Of a stretch of DNA of 64,000 nt, positions 53,238-62,761 are shown piece after piece. This stretch comes from Bowmanella yangjiangensis (GTDB taxonomy: Bacteria > Pseudomonadota > Gammaproteobacteria > Enterobacterales > Alteromonadaceae), in the NCBI RefSeq assembly GCF_017255015.1, contig NZ_JAFKCS010000005.1, forward strand, positions 169,853 to 233,852, in the 5' to 3' direction. The notes beneath the pieces were generated by a model that was not told the origin of the DNA, searched no databases, and was given only the letters and a program-made list of their open reading frames with translations. The position numbers and the translations under genes were made by a program. Each line of letters starts with the position of its first letter. The stretch's first letter is position 1.

Positions 53238-55727
53238 ATGACACAACTGAACTTCAACAAAAATAAAATCGCCCTGGCCCTGAGTGCCATTGCCAGCCTG
53301 TCGGTTGGTTATGCCCAGGCGCAAGACGCGGAACAAGAAAAAGGCGTGATCGAACGGATAGCGGTGACGGCAACCCAACGACAAATGATGCAGGAAGAGC
53401 TGCCTTTCAATATTTCTGCGGTACAAGGTGCGGAAATCGAAGGACAGAACATTGTCGAATCCACCGAACTGCTGCGTACCGTGGCCGGTATTTCCCTGAT
53501 TGATCGTGGCCATCGCAACTCCGGCACCGCTAACAGCATGGTGATCCGCGGGGTGAACGTTGAAGGCAGTGTATCCGGTGCCGATGTGGGGCAGTCTACC
53601 GTACCCACAGTATCCACCTACGTGGACAGCACGCCTATTTACGCCAACTTCCTACTTAAAGACATTCAGCGGGTGGAAGTGCTGCGCGGCCCGCAGGGCA
53701 CTTTGTACGGTTCCGGCGCGCTGGGCGGCACGGTGCGCTATATCATGAACAAACCCGATGCCGCTATACAGGAAGGCAGTGTCGCAGTGGACTGGAGTAA
53801 AACTGACGGTTCAGAGGGCGACAACCTGTCTTTTGATGCGGTATTCAACCAGCCTTTGGGTGACGACGCAGCCTTTCGTATTTCCTTCGGGCAGATGGAT
53901 AACGACGGGGTTATTGACCAGGTTAACCTTTATCAGTTAGACGATAAGGGCATTCCGCTGGTGAAAGCCGATGATGGCAGTTGCCAGTCGGTTAGCAGTA
54001 ACTTAAGTGCCAGCGAGCTGGCCTTTAACGGTGCCTGCTATGAGTCGAAAGAAGATGTGGATACGGTCGAGATTTTCTATCTGCGCGCCGGGCTTATCTG
54101 GCATCTGAGCGACGATATTGAACTGCTGCTGACCCACAATTATCAGGATGACGAAGTCGGCGGACGCCGCGCCGTCACTATTGGTGCCGACTACCTGGGC
54201 AACGTCTACGGTGACTATGAGAATGGCTCCACACTGCTGGAACCAGCCGAACGGGATGTATCGCTGACCAGTTTGGAAGTGTCTGCGGATTTGGGCTTTG
54301 CCACCCTCACCTCCAGCACGTCCCACTATCGCCATAAAGGCAGTGGCTGGCGTGACAACACCAGTATGTGGGTGACGGACCGCAGCAATGGGGTAGGTTT
54401 TACCAACTGGTTTAATGCCCTGTACACGGGCAACCCGCGTCCGGCCGCCCATGTGGAAGCCGGGTTTGAAGACAAGGCATTTATCCAGGAACTACGACTG
54501 GTATCCAACGACAATGATGCGGTGGTGGATTGGGTCATCGGTGCTTTCTATATGGATCAGGAGCGCACCACCACCAACTTCAGCCATCTGCGCGGTCTGA
54601 CCGAATACGGTTTTGCCTGTAATGAAGTGGGGGACAGCTGCCCGTCTAACGGTGCCTGGTGGACGGGTGTGACGCCGGTTAACGATATGGACTTCAGCTA
54701 TATCCGTAATGAGCAGTTCAAAGACAAAGCGCTGTACGGCGAACTGACCTATCACTTCTCGGATGACCTGCGCATTACTGGTGGTTTACGCTGGTTTAAA
54801 AATACCCTGAGTAACGAGACCGCCACCTTCTTTGCCTATCTGCAACCTGAGGATATTCCCTTTGAGGTTTTCCCCAGTCAGGATGAGGACGACATTCAGA
54901 CCAAGTTGAATCTGTCTTATGACCTGCGTGACGACACCATGCTGTACGCCACCTACTCAGAAGGTTTCCGTCGCGGCGGCTCCAACGCCATACCTACCAG
55001 TGGCCCCTTTCAGGAACTGAACCCTGAGAGCGCGTCTTTGTATGGCAAAGATACGGTGAAAAACTATGAGCTGGGGATTAAGGGTTACCACAAAACCTTC
55101 AGCTACTCGGCAGACATTTACAAAGTGGTGTGGGACGACCCGCAGTTGAACACGGCCACCGCCTGGTGGGGCTTCTTTATGGCCCAAAACGGTGACCGGG
55201 CCGAAACCCAGGGGATTGAGCTTGAGGCTAACTTCGCCCTCACCGACGCACTGAATATGCGCTTTGGTTATTCCTATACCGACGCGGAACTGAGTGACGA
55301 TCTGATTCAGCCGCAAACCGGCGGCGTCAGCGCCCTGGCCGGTACCCGTTTGCCTGGCGTGTCTGAACATGTGGCCTCCATCAACTTCGTGCATCGCATG
55401 GCGGTGAGCGCGGATGTGGAAATGGTCAGCCGTTTAAGCGGTTACTATCAGTCAGACTCGGTGAATACCGTGCTGGCTAACAGCCCCATACAGGATGAGT
55501 TTGACAGTTTCTCCCTGTGGAATGCCTCAGTGCAGTTCCTCAAAGGCGATTGGTCAGCCATGCTGTACATTAAAAACCTGACCAATGAGGAAGGGGTAAC
55601 CGGTAGCTATCCTGCCAGTTACTGGGGAACCGACACCGGCGTGTTCGAGAACTATTATGGTAACAACCAGAAAAACTACATTTCCCGCCCTCGCACTGTG
55701 GGTGTGAATGTCAGTTACCGGTTCTGA
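53238..55727 (+). CDS. TonB-dependent receptor
   Basis: 829 residues. Signal peptide ends about SVGYAQA. A TonB box-like IERIAVTATQR follows, then the plug (about 50-175, with RVEVLRGPQGTLYGSGALGG), and a beta-barrel ending VGVNVSYRF with terminal Phe. GTVRYIMNKPD is a typical plug-end motif. Siderophore or other ligand is not identified; the neighbourhood (hydrolase, sulfotransferase, MFS, GABA genes) suggests a nitrogen-containing organic substrate. Start preceded by GGGTG. Confidence 0.9.
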   Translation: MTQLNFNKNKIALALSAIASLSVGYAQAQDAEQEKGVIERIAVTATQRQMMQEELPFNISAVQGAEIEGQNIVESTELLRTVAGISLIDRGHRNSGTANSMVIRGVNVEGSVSGADVGQSTVPTVSTYVDSTPIYANFLLKDIQRVEVLRGPQGTLYGSGALGGTVRYIMNKPDAAIQEGSVAVDWSKTDGSEGDNLSFDAVFNQPLGDDAAFRISFGQMDNDGVIDQVNLYQLDDKGIPLVKADDGSCQSVSSNLSASELAFNGACYESKEDVDTVEIFYLRAGLIWHLSDDIELLLTHNYQDDEVGGRRAVTIGADYLGNVYGDYENGSTLLEPAERDVSLTSLEVSADLGFATLTSSTSHYRHKGSGWRDNTSMWVTDRSNGVGFTNWFNALYTGNPRPAAHVEAGFEDKAFIQELRLVSNDNDAVVDWVIGAFYMDQERTTTNFSHLRGLTEYGFACNEVGDSCPSNGAWWTGVTPVNDMDFSYIRNEQFKDKALYGELTYHFSDDLRITGGLRWFKNTLSNETATFFAYLQPEDIPFEVFPSQDEDDIQTKLNLSYDLRDDTMLYATYSEGFRRGGSNAIPTSGPFQELNPESASLYGKDTVKNYELGIKGYHKTFSYSADIYKVVWDDPQLNTATAWWGFFMAQNGDRAETQGIELEANFALTDALNMRFGYSYTDAELSDDLIQPQTGGVSALAGTRLPGVSEHVASINFVHRMAVSADVEMVSRLSGYYQSDSVNTVLANSPIQDEFDSFSLWNASVQFLKGDWSAMLYIKNLTNEEGVTGSYPASYWGTDTGVFENYYGNNQKNYISRPRTVGVNVSYRF

Positions 55728-55801
55728 GCGAACAAGCGGTTAATTGGCGATGCGGGCGACAAGCCCGTGTCGCTGGCCATTGTATAGAGCAGTCGTAGGC
55801 T

Positions 55802-57166
55802 ATGGATTTACATCAACAACTTAACCGCATTAAAAAGCTACTCGGTAATAACCAGCTTACTCTGGCCACGGCTGAAGCCCTGAGGCTGGCCAGCATTTTG
55901 CCCGACCAGGCGCGCTGGCATTCCGAACTGGGCTTGGTATTCAACCAGCTTAAACACTATGACCAGGCCATGGGGCTGTTTGAACGGGCCGTCCAACTGG
56001 CCCCGGATGCGGCCGATCATCACTACAATCTGGCCACAGTGCAGCGTTTTGTCGGGCGCATAGACCAGGCGCAGCGCAGTCTGCAAAAGGCCCTGGCACT
56101 GAATCCCCAGGATCACGAAGCCTGGCATTTGCTGGCGCAGCTGACTACCCAGACTCTGGCGGATAATCATATTCCGCAATTGCGCCAGGCCTTGCAGCAG
56201 GCCCAGCATCCCACCGCTAAGGTAAGTTTGCAGTTTGCACTGGCCAAGGAACTGGATGATTTGGGCGATTACGAAGCATCCTTTCAGGCCCTGCAAGATG
56301 GTGCACAGCTGCGTCGCCAGCATATGGACTATCAGGTTGAGGGCGATTTGCAGGTGATGCAGGCTATTGCCAAGGCCTACCCGGCCGAGCGCTTTGCCGA
56401 GCCAAAGGGCTGCATGCAGCCCGATCCTATTTTTATCATCGGCATGCCGCGCACCGGTACCACGCTAGTGGAGCGGATGTTGTCGGCCCATTGCCAGGTG
56501 CATTCCTGCGGCGAGATTAACAATTTTGCCTTGTCCATGCTGGCCGAAGTCAGCGCCCAGGGCTTGCAATGTCAGGACCGACTTAGTCTGATTGCACAAT
56601 CACCAAGGCTGGATTTTGCCAGGGTCGGCCAGGCCTATCTGGACTCCCTCAAGCCGCTGCGGGGCACCGAACCACGGGTAATTGATAAGCTACCCTTTAA
56701 TTATCTGTATGCCGGATTAATTCATCTGGCCCTGCCCAATGCCAAGATTATTGAGGTGCGGCGTGACCCCATGGATACCTGCTTTGCGGTGTATAAGCAG
56801 CTGTTTCAGAATGCCTATCCGTTTTCCTACCAGCAGGACGAACTGGCGGCGTATTTTATTGGCTACCGGCAGTTGATGGCCCATTGGCATCAGGTGATGC
56901 CGGGCGTGATTTACACCCTGGATTATGAAGCGCTGGTGCAAGCGCCCCGTGCAGAACTGCAAAAACTGCTGGCCTATTGCGAGCTGGACTGGCAGGACGA
57001 ATGCCTGGCCTTTGAGCACAACAGTCAGGCCTCCACCACCGCCAGTGCCAATCAGGTGCGCCAACCTTTGTACACCTCGTCACTGGGCAAATGGCGGCAT
57101 TATCAGCGCCATTTACAACCTATGCTCAGCCGCCTGCAAGCGGCGGGTATCGAACCTATTTTGTAA
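55802..57166 (+). CDS. TPR-repeat sulfotransferase-like protein
   Basis: 454 residues. The N-terminal half (about 1-165) is TPR-type (LGLVFNQLKHYDQAMGLFER; FVGRIDQAQRSLQKALALNP). The C-terminal half starts with PIFIIGMPRTGTTLVERML, the 5'-phosphosulfate loop of PAPS sulfotransferases, and has the 3' side region VRRDPMDTCFAVY. The family transfers sulfate or related groups. Its placement 74 bp after a TonB receptor recurs in several bacteria as I recall, but its role is not known. No signal peptide. Confidence 0.85.
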   Translation: MDLHQQLNRIKKLLGNNQLTLATAEALRLASILPDQARWHSELGLVFNQLKHYDQAMGLFERAVQLAPDAADHHYNLATVQRFVGRIDQAQRSLQKALALNPQDHEAWHLLAQLTTQTLADNHIPQLRQALQQAQHPTAKVSLQFALAKELDDLGDYEASFQALQDGAQLRRQHMDYQVEGDLQVMQAIAKAYPAERFAEPKGCMQPDPIFIIGMPRTGTTLVERMLSAHCQVHSCGEINNFALSMLAEVSAQGLQCQDRLSLIAQSPRLDFARVGQAYLDSLKPLRGTEPRVIDKLPFNYLYAGLIHLALPNAKIIEVRRDPMDTCFAVYKQLFQNAYPFSYQQDELAAYFIGYRQLMAHWHQVMPGVIYTLDYEALVQAPRAELQKLLAYCELDWQDECLAFEHNSQASTTASANQVRQPLYTSSLGKWRHYQRHLQPMLSRLQAAGIEPIL

Positions 57167-57177
57167 GGAATCTATAC

Positions 57178-58350
57178 ATGCATAGCAGTGAATCCCTGCC
57201 TGCCCGCGATTATCGGGTGGGCGAGAACAGTGAACTGGCCAGGGTGTTTCTGGCGTTTCTGGCCACCGCCGGATTGTTTTATGTGAACATTATGCCAGCC
57301 CTGGTGGACGGCCTTATTCAGGGCCTGGGCTTTTCCAACCGCGATGCCGGGCTGGTCAATTCCGCCAATGTGTATGGGGCTGCCATTGGGGCCTTTGTGA
57401 TAGTGCTGGTGGTGAAACGCATTAACTGGCGACGCAGCGCTTATGCCCTGCTGGGTGTGCTGATCTGTATCGATCTGGCCAGCATGTTTTTAGCCAGCCC
57501 GCAAAGCCTGATGGCGGTGCGTTTTGTCCATGGCATGGTGGGCGGCATGCTGGTGGGCATAGGTTTTGCGGTGATGGCCCGTACTGCGCAGCCGGATCGG
57601 GCCTTTGGCTATCTGCTGTTGGTGCAGTTTGGCCTGGGCGGCCTGGGCGTGATGTACCTGCCGGGCTTAGTACCGCAGTTTGGTATTGCCGCTTTGTATC
57701 TGTCTCTGGTGGCGTTCAGTTTAGTGACCTTGCTGATGCTGCCTTTTCTGGCCGAATACCCCCTGGCCAAACCCAGCGTCCACAACGCTTCTGCGCCTAT
57801 TCGCTGGCCCATGCTGGGCCTGGCGCTACTGGCCACTTTTTTGTTTCAGGCCGCCAATATGGGGCTGTATGCCTACATTATCGGCCTGGGTAAGCAGGCC
57901 GGGCTGGATATGGCCTTTATTTCACCCACGCTGGGGATTGCCGCCTGGATTGGCATTCTCGGCTCGGTGGGAGTGATCTTATTGTCCACCCGTATTGGCC
58001 GGGTTGCGCCTTTGGTGGTGTCTATTTTACTGACGGCGGTGGCGACTTATGTGCTGCATTATGCGCAAAGCCCCTGGATCTTCGCTGTGACCAACTGTTT
58101 GGTGGGGGCCTCCTGGGCCTTTGCCATTTCGTATCTGTTGGGCCTGAACGCCGCGTTTGATCGCACCGGGCAAACTGCTGCCCTGGGCGGCTTTGCTTCC
58201 AAAATGGGGTTGGCATCCGGGCCAGCGGTGGCGGCCCTGGTGATTAACGAAAATAACTATGCACTGCTGGTAAATCTTGCCACAGTAGCACTGGTTGTCT
58301 GCGCCGCGGTGGCATTTTTGCCGGCCAGGGTCTTAGATCATAAACAATGA
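57178..58350 (+). CDS. MFS transporter
   Basis: 390 residues from ATG 57178 (the frame is open from 57091 within the previous gene). About 12 TM helices. Glycine-rich segments such as RFVHGMVGGMLVGIGFAVMA resemble MFS proteins of the YbfB/YjiJ type. Direction and substrate are unknown. It starts 11 bp after the sulfotransferase stop and is followed by the SSADH gene at 58370, so it shares an operon and probably imports the same substrate class. Confidence 0.85.
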   Translation: MHSSESLPARDYRVGENSELARVFLAFLATAGLFYVNIMPALVDGLIQGLGFSNRDAGLVNSANVYGAAIGAFVIVLVVKRINWRRSAYALLGVLICIDLASMFLASPQSLMAVRFVHGMVGGMLVGIGFAVMARTAQPDRAFGYLLLVQFGLGGLGVMYLPGLVPQFGIAALYLSLVAFSLVTLLMLPFLAEYPLAKPSVHNASAPIRWPMLGLALLATFLFQAANMGLYAYIIGLGKQAGLDMAFISPTLGIAAWIGILGSVGVILLSTRIGRVAPLVVSILLTAVATYVLHYAQSPWIFAVTNCLVGASWAFAISYLLGLNAAFDRTGQTAALGGFASKMGLASGPAVAALVINENNYALLVNLATVALVVCAAVAFLPARVLDHKQ

Positions 58351-58369
58351 TGTGGTGTGGGAGAGAAGC

Positions 58370-59821
58370 ATGACGCATGATTTTCAGGGCCTGTTAAAAC
58401 AAGGCTCGTATATAAACGGCCAGTGGCATCAAAGTGCGCGCCAGTTTGTCGTGACCGATAAGGCCAATGACGAGGTGCTGGCCAGGGTGGCCGACGCGGG
58501 CGTTGGTGAAACCGAAGCGGCTATTGACGCGGCCTATCAGGCCTTTGATGGCTGGCGGAATTTGACCGCTAATCAGCGTAGTCAGTATTTGCAGCGCTGG
58601 TATCAACTCATGATGGCACATCAGGATACCCTGGGTCTGTTGCTGACCCTGGAACAAGGTAAACCCCTGGCCGAAGCCAAAGGCGAAATTGCCTATGGGG
58701 CCGGTTATGTGCAGTGGTTTGCCGAAGAAGCCAAACGCGCCTATGGCGACATTATTCCTGCGGCTGCCAGTGGTCAGCAGATTCAGGTGGTCAAATCACC
58801 TGTGGGTGTGGTGGCTGCCATTACTCCCTGGAATTTCCCCAATGCCATGATTGCCCGTAAAGCGGCCGCGGCGCTGTCGGCGGGCTGTACTTTTGTGGTA
58901 CGTCCGGCCGCGCAAACCCCGCTTTCAGCCCTGGCTATGGCCGAGCTGGCCGAGCAGGCCGGTATTCCTGCCGGGGTGTTTAATGTGATCGCCGGTGAAG
59001 ATGCCGCTGAAATCGGCAAGGTGTTAACCGGCAGTACTAAGGTTGCCAAGTTCAGTTTTACCGGCTCTACCCGTATCGGCAAAATCCTTACCGCGGCCTG
59101 TGCCGCCACCATTAAGCGGGTGTCGATGGAGCTGGGCGGTAACGCGCCGTTTCTGGTCTTTGATGACGCCGACCTGGATGCCGCAGTCAAAGGTGCCATG
59201 GCCTCCAAATTCCGTAACGCCGGGCAAACCTGCGTGTGCGCCAACCGCTTCTTATTGCAAGCCGGTATCGCCCAGGCCTTTACCGACAAGCTGCTTAATG
59301 AGGTGAAAGCCCTCAAGGTTGGCCACGGCACCGACAACGTGCAAATTGGCCCGCTGATCAGTGCCAAGGCGGCGGAAGATGTGCACCAGAAGGTGATTCA
59401 ATCGGTGGCCATGGGGGCCAAGGTATTGCTGGGCGGTGACTATGGCGGCGGGGCCTTTTATCCGCCCACAGTGGTTTGTGGCGTTACCCCGGATATGCCA
59501 CTGTTTAATCAGGAAATCTTCGGCCCGGTAGTAGCTATCTGCGAATTCAGTGACGAACAGCAGGCCATGGCCCTGGCCAATCAGACCGAATACGGCCTGG
59601 CCAGCTACTTTTATGCCCGGGATATTGGCCGGGTACAACGTGTTGCCGACGCCCTGCAATTTGGCATGGTGGGCATTAACGAGGGAATTATTTCCAACCC
59701 GGCCGCGCCCTTCGGCGGCGTAAAGCAATCCGGCTATGGCCGTGAAGGCTCCATGTACGGGCTGGATGATTATATGAACATACAATATCGCTGCTTGGGA
59801 GGTTTGAATCGTGTCGACTAA
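58370..59821 (+). CDS. gabD: Succinate-semialdehyde dehydrogenase-like enzyme
   Basis: 483 residues from ATG 58370; GAGAG precedes it. Catalytic Cys288 in NAGQTCVCANRF and MELGGNAPFLVFDDAD with the Glu. TPWNFPNAMIARK is the cofactor-site segment. It is a paralogue of the enzyme at 39614. It overlaps the following aminotransferase by 11 bp. Together they would convert GABA to succinate. Confidence 0.9.
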   Translation: MTHDFQGLLKQGSYINGQWHQSARQFVVTDKANDEVLARVADAGVGETEAAIDAAYQAFDGWRNLTANQRSQYLQRWYQLMMAHQDTLGLLLTLEQGKPLAEAKGEIAYGAGYVQWFAEEAKRAYGDIIPAAASGQQIQVVKSPVGVVAAITPWNFPNAMIARKAAAALSAGCTFVVRPAAQTPLSALAMAELAEQAGIPAGVFNVIAGEDAAEIGKVLTGSTKVAKFSFTGSTRIGKILTAACAATIKRVSMELGGNAPFLVFDDADLDAAVKGAMASKFRNAGQTCVCANRFLLQAGIAQAFTDKLLNEVKALKVGHGTDNVQIGPLISAKAAEDVHQKVIQSVAMGAKVLLGGDYGGGAFYPPTVVCGVTPDMPLFNQEIFGPVVAICEFSDEQQAMALANQTEYGLASYFYARDIGRVQRVADALQFGMVGINEGIISNPAAPFGGVKQSGYGREGSMYGLDDYMNIQYRCLGGLNRVD

Positions 59822-61094
59822 TGCTAAGTTGCAGGAGCGTAAGCTCAGTGCGTTTGCCCGCGGTCAGGGCAATGTGTATCCGGTTTATGTAGAGCGCGCC
59901 CGCAACGCTGAGGTCTGGGATGTGGAAGGTAACCGCTATATTGACCTGGGTACCGGCATTGCGGTGTGCAATACCGGCCATGCGCATCCTAAAGTCGTGG
60001 CGGCGGTCAGCGAACAAATGGCGCGTTTCAGCCATACCTGTGTGATGGTCAACCCCTACGAGGTGGCGGTGGAACTGGCCGAACGCTTAAATGCTGCTGC
60101 ACCGGGGGACAGTGCCAAAAAAGCCCTGTTTGTTACCACAGGTGCCGAAGCGGTGGAAAACTGCATTAAGATCGCCAGGGCCCATACCGGCCGTCGCGGC
60201 GTGATTGCTTTTAACGGTGGTTTTCATGGCCGGACTAACCTGGCCATGGGCCTGACCGGCAAGGTTGCCCCGTACAAACAGCACTTCGGCCCTTTCCCGG
60301 CCGACCTCTACCATGTGCCTTTTCCGAATGCCTATCATGGCATCAGCATCGAGCAGTCCCTAAGTGCCATTGAAACCCTGTTTAAGGTGGATATAGCCCC
60401 AGGGGATGTCGCGGCCATTATTATTGAGCCGGTGCAGGGCGAGGGCGGTTTTTACCTGGCACCGCCGGCCTTTTTGCAGGCGCTCCGCGCCTTGTGCGAC
60501 CGCCATGGCATTGTGCTTATCTGTGACGAAATTCAAACCGGCTTTGCCCGTACCGGGCGAATGTTCTATAGCGAATACGCCGGGGTGGAACCTGATCTGA
60601 TTACCATGGCCAAGGGCATTGCCGGTGGCGTACCTATTGCTGCGGTAGTAGGGAAAGCCGAAGTGATGGACGCCGCACCGCCTGGCGGTTTGGGCGGCAC
60701 TTACGGTGGCTCACCTCTTGGCTGCGCCGCTGCTCTGGCGGTACTGGATATTATTGCCGAGGAAAAACTAGTGGAACGCGCCGCCGCGATTGGCGAGCAG
60801 TTTCAGCGCCGCTTAATGGCCCTGCAACAACGCTATTCGCACCTGATAGGTGAGGTACGTAACGCCGGGGCCATGATCGCCATCGAGCTGGTGCAAAACG
60901 GCCTGGCCAGTCAGCCCAATACCGCACTAACCCAGGCCATTATTGCCAATGCCAGTAAACACGGTTTGATTCTGCTGGCCTGCGGCTTTTATGGCAATGT
61001 AATCCGCTTCCTGCCGCCTCTGACCATAGAGGATGCGGTGTTGGAGGAAGGGCTAAGCAAGTTTGAGGGATTGTTTGCTGAGTTGGCAGGGTAA
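59811..61094 (+). CDS. gabT: 4-aminobutyrate aminotransferase
   Basis: 427 residues from a GTG at 59811 inside the gabD stop region. Class-III PLP aminotransferase: Lys268 (ITMAKGIAGGVP), the GTGxxAV-like VTTGAEAVENCIKIA, and IICDEIQTGFARTG with the PLP Asp. The family length is right. It transfers the amino group of GABA to 2-oxoglutarate, giving succinate semialdehyde for the overlapping gabD. It closes the operon; a strong terminator follows 15 bp after. Confidence 0.92.
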   Translation: MSTNAKLQERKLSAFARGQGNVYPVYVERARNAEVWDVEGNRYIDLGTGIAVCNTGHAHPKVVAAVSEQMARFSHTCVMVNPYEVAVELAERLNAAAPGDSAKKALFVTTGAEAVENCIKIARAHTGRRGVIAFNGGFHGRTNLAMGLTGKVAPYKQHFGPFPADLYHVPFPNAYHGISIEQSLSAIETLFKVDIAPGDVAAIIIEPVQGEGGFYLAPPAFLQALRALCDRHGIVLICDEIQTGFARTGRMFYSEYAGVEPDLITMAKGIAGGVPIAAVVGKAEVMDAAPPGGLGGTYGGSPLGCAAALAVLDIIAEEKLVERAAAIGEQFQRRLMALQQRYSHLIGEVRNAGAMIAIELVQNGLASQPNTALTQAIIANASKHGLILLACGFYGNVIRFLPPLTIEDAVLEEGLSKFEGLFAELAG

Positions 61095-61108
61095 CTAGAT
61101 GGTTGGTG

Positions 61109-61137
61109 GGCAGCGCCTGGGCGCTGCCTGCTTTTTT
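61109..61137 (+). terminator. Rho-independent terminator after gabT
   Basis: GGCAGCGC, CTGG loop, GCGCTGCC, then TGCTTTTTT. A strong 8-bp GC stem with T run. Confidence 0.85.
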
Positions 61138-61238
61138 GTGGTTGCTTAACGCGGAACTTACGTTCTTTGCTCCTACCTATAAACTCAAATTCCATAACGT
61201 CCCTGTCTTTTATGACACTCCATCCATGGAGCGCCAGT

Positions 61239-61264
61239 CACTTTTCTTTGCTCGTGCAAAGAAA
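61239..61264. repeat. Inverted repeat hairpin (widespread intergenic type)
   Basis: CTTTTCTTTGC (11 bp), 4-base loop TCGT, GCAAAGAAAAG. Followed by AGTAACCAAAAGAAAC. I recall this sequence type as common between genes in many Gram-negative genomes, but I cannot verify that here. Confidence 0.5.
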
Positions 61265-61412
61265 AGTAACCAAAAGAAACACGCCCGCTGGATTCCCAAC
61301 AACGTCAGCTCAGGCCACTACTAAAAGGCGGTCGTGAAAACGACGTTCCAGACGCGTCTTCCACTCAATTTGCTCCCGGCAAGTTGCCCACCTTTTAGCA
61401 GCGTCCTGAACC

Positions 61413-61467
61413 GACCGGGAATTTTTAAGCGGGACGAAAGCGGCTTGGGCCGCTTAGGGGGCGAGAT
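61413..61467. repeat. Copy 1 of hairpin repeat bordering the island
   Basis: GACCGGGAATTTTTAAGCGG, then GACGAAAGCGGCTTGGGCCG, then CTTAGGGGGCGAG. The core AAGCGGCTTGxGCCGCTT forms a hairpin. Nearly the same sequence stands at 63745-63795 and 63885-63935. Confidence 0.6.
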
Positions 61468-61536
61468 TGTGCTTTGACAAAGTGCTGTCTGCTATCTAGT
61501 CTTTTTAGCTCAAGGATATATTCAGAAGGAACTGTT

Positions 61537-62013
61537 ATGCCTAGTGTTACCGCTGCTCAATTACCCTACAAGCTACCCGCCACGCCTAAACAGCAATTAC
61601 AGTATTTGGCTGCCGTTGTGGATATCCCATATTCTTTGCTGGAGAATGGTGGAGATGCAGAAATTCAAGCGCTCTGCTATGCCATACTGTATCGGCATTT
61701 GGACCGATATCAGAAGATTGAGGCTATGGAGCACATCAGGAAGCTAAATGGCCCTCTTCTGACGAGGGTTATGAATGTTGCGCTGCATCCCACCTATGTG
61801 AATAAAAAGTGGGGAGTGTGGTCAATGACCACTGAAGAATTGTTCGCAGACAAAAAGTTTCATGAGAGGTTTGCCAAATTTGCTTCTTTAATTGGCGTGG
61901 GCGCCTCGGTAACCAGTGTGTCTGATTTTATTCGGGAACTGAAAAAAAAACGGCAAGCTTACCCGCGGCGGAACAGTAACGCTTGTTATCTGGGGAGCCG
62001 TTTATCTGAATGA
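61537..62013 (+). CDS. Unrecognised protein, probably frameshifted at a 9-A run
   Basis: 158 residues in the zero frame from ATG 61537 (AGAAGGA upstream). No known domain. At 61942-61950 a run of nine A lies near the end. Reading with eight A instead extends the protein with a hydrophobic, membrane-like tail (GGTVTLVIWGAVYL, then a charged end) and stops at 62081-62083, just where the next ATG begins. So the original gene was likely longer (about 180 residues) and linked to its neighbour. It could be a real indel, sequencing error or slippage. Function is unknown; AT-rich region. Confidence 0.6.
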   Translation: MPSVTAAQLPYKLPATPKQQLQYLAAVVDIPYSLLENGGDAEIQALCYAILYRHLDRYQKIEAMEHIRKLNGPLLTRVMNVALHPTYVNKKWGVWSMTTEELFADKKFHERFAKFASLIGVGASVTSVSDFIRELKKKRQAYPRRNSNACYLGSRLSE

Positions 62014-62082
62014 CAAAGTGCTAACAAACATTACTGCTGAAGTCGAAAGACGAAGTGTCATCCGAGAGTTAGAGCTGAATTG

Positions 62083-62250
62083 ATGAAAAACATCTTATCC
62101 AGATTTTTATTCTCGGTATTTTTTTGTCTGATACTTACTGGTTTTTGGATTTTCTTTGCAGAGGTTTACTCCAGAATGATCCTCTGTATTACCTTACTGT
62201 TGGTTATGCTTTTTCTGGTGATTGATTCGTACACATATGAAAATAAATAG
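62083..62250 (+). CDS. Small two-helix membrane protein
   Basis: 55 residues, below 60 aa. MKNILSRFLFSVFFCLILTG then IFFAEVYSRMILCITLLLVM, so two hydrophobic helices. ATG at 62083 overlaps the TGA end of the frame-shifted upstream reading (TGATG), supporting translational coupling. The 3' end overlaps the next start at 62237 by 14 bases. Function is unknown. Confidence 0.6.
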   Translation: MKNILSRFLFSVFFCLILTGFWIFFAEVYSRMILCITLLLVMLFLVIDSYTYENK

Positions 62251-62761
62251 ATTTGTAACTTTATTCGTATTGGCTTGCATAATTTTACTGGTTAGATTTG
62301 CAAATGCTTCAGACTGTGATGAAAAAGTACTTAACAAGTCATCAGTTCAAGGACAGTTCACAATATCTAGCCGGGAAACGATCTGGAACTTGGATGAGAT
62401 ATCTAACGAAGAAATAAAAAAGAGAGGATGGGAAATTAAAAAATCATCTACTTCAAGTATATTTGACTCAGTAATATACAGCTACATAGATGAGAACCTA
62501 TCTGAAGTGTTTGATTTTAAAAAAAAGTCTATTTTAGAAAGGACAGAATATAAGATCTTTTCTTCAACTCTAACGCTTCGCACTGAAGAGAGTGTAAAAC
62601 CTAATAATTTCGTTGATGTTACTCTTTTTGGTCCTGTCATTTATAAAGATAAACTCTATTTTTTTAGAGCCTTAAGTACATCAATCCCATCTTACGAAGA
62701 AGAAAAAATAACCTCAGCTATTGAGAAAAGAGTTCAGAGTATATTGGAGTGCTTACTTTGA
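62237..62761 (+). CDS. Secreted protein of unknown function
   Basis: 174 residues from ATG 62237 (an earlier in-frame TTG at 62222 is less likely). N-terminal MKINRFVTLFVLACIILLVR ending in FANA is a signal peptide. The mature part is hydrophilic and Lys/Ser/Glu-rich, with an ASDC and a terminal ECLL Cys pair that could form a disulfide. Overlaps the upstream small gene and the next by a few bases. Low GC, unlike the rest of the window. Possibly an immunity or adhesion-like protein, but nothing supports that directly. Confidence 0.6.
   Translation: MKINRFVTLFVLACIILLVRFANASDCDEKVLNKSSVQGQFTISSRETIWNLDEISNEEIKKRGWEIKKSSTSSIFDSVIYSYIDENLSEVFDFKKKSILERTEYKIFSSTLTLRTEESVKPNNFVDVTLFGPVIYKDKLYFFRALSTSIPSYEEEKITSAIEKRVQSILECLL

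Larger units (their letters stand above)
61138..61536. other. Repeat-rich spacer at the left border of the AT-rich island
   Basis: About 400 bp with no supported gene. It contains the palindrome CTTTTCTTTGC-TCGT-GCAAAGAAAAG (about 61239-61264) and one copy of the hairpin repeat also found at 63750 and 63890. Confidence 0.5.

Noticed and set aside
61103..61324. 73-codon ORF after gabT
   Set aside because: It starts in the terminator and mainly translates the hairpin repeat.
61942..61950. Programmed -1 ribosomal frameshift at the A run
   Set aside because: The better frame requires skipping one base (+1 or an 8-A message), not -1; an indel or slippage is simpler.
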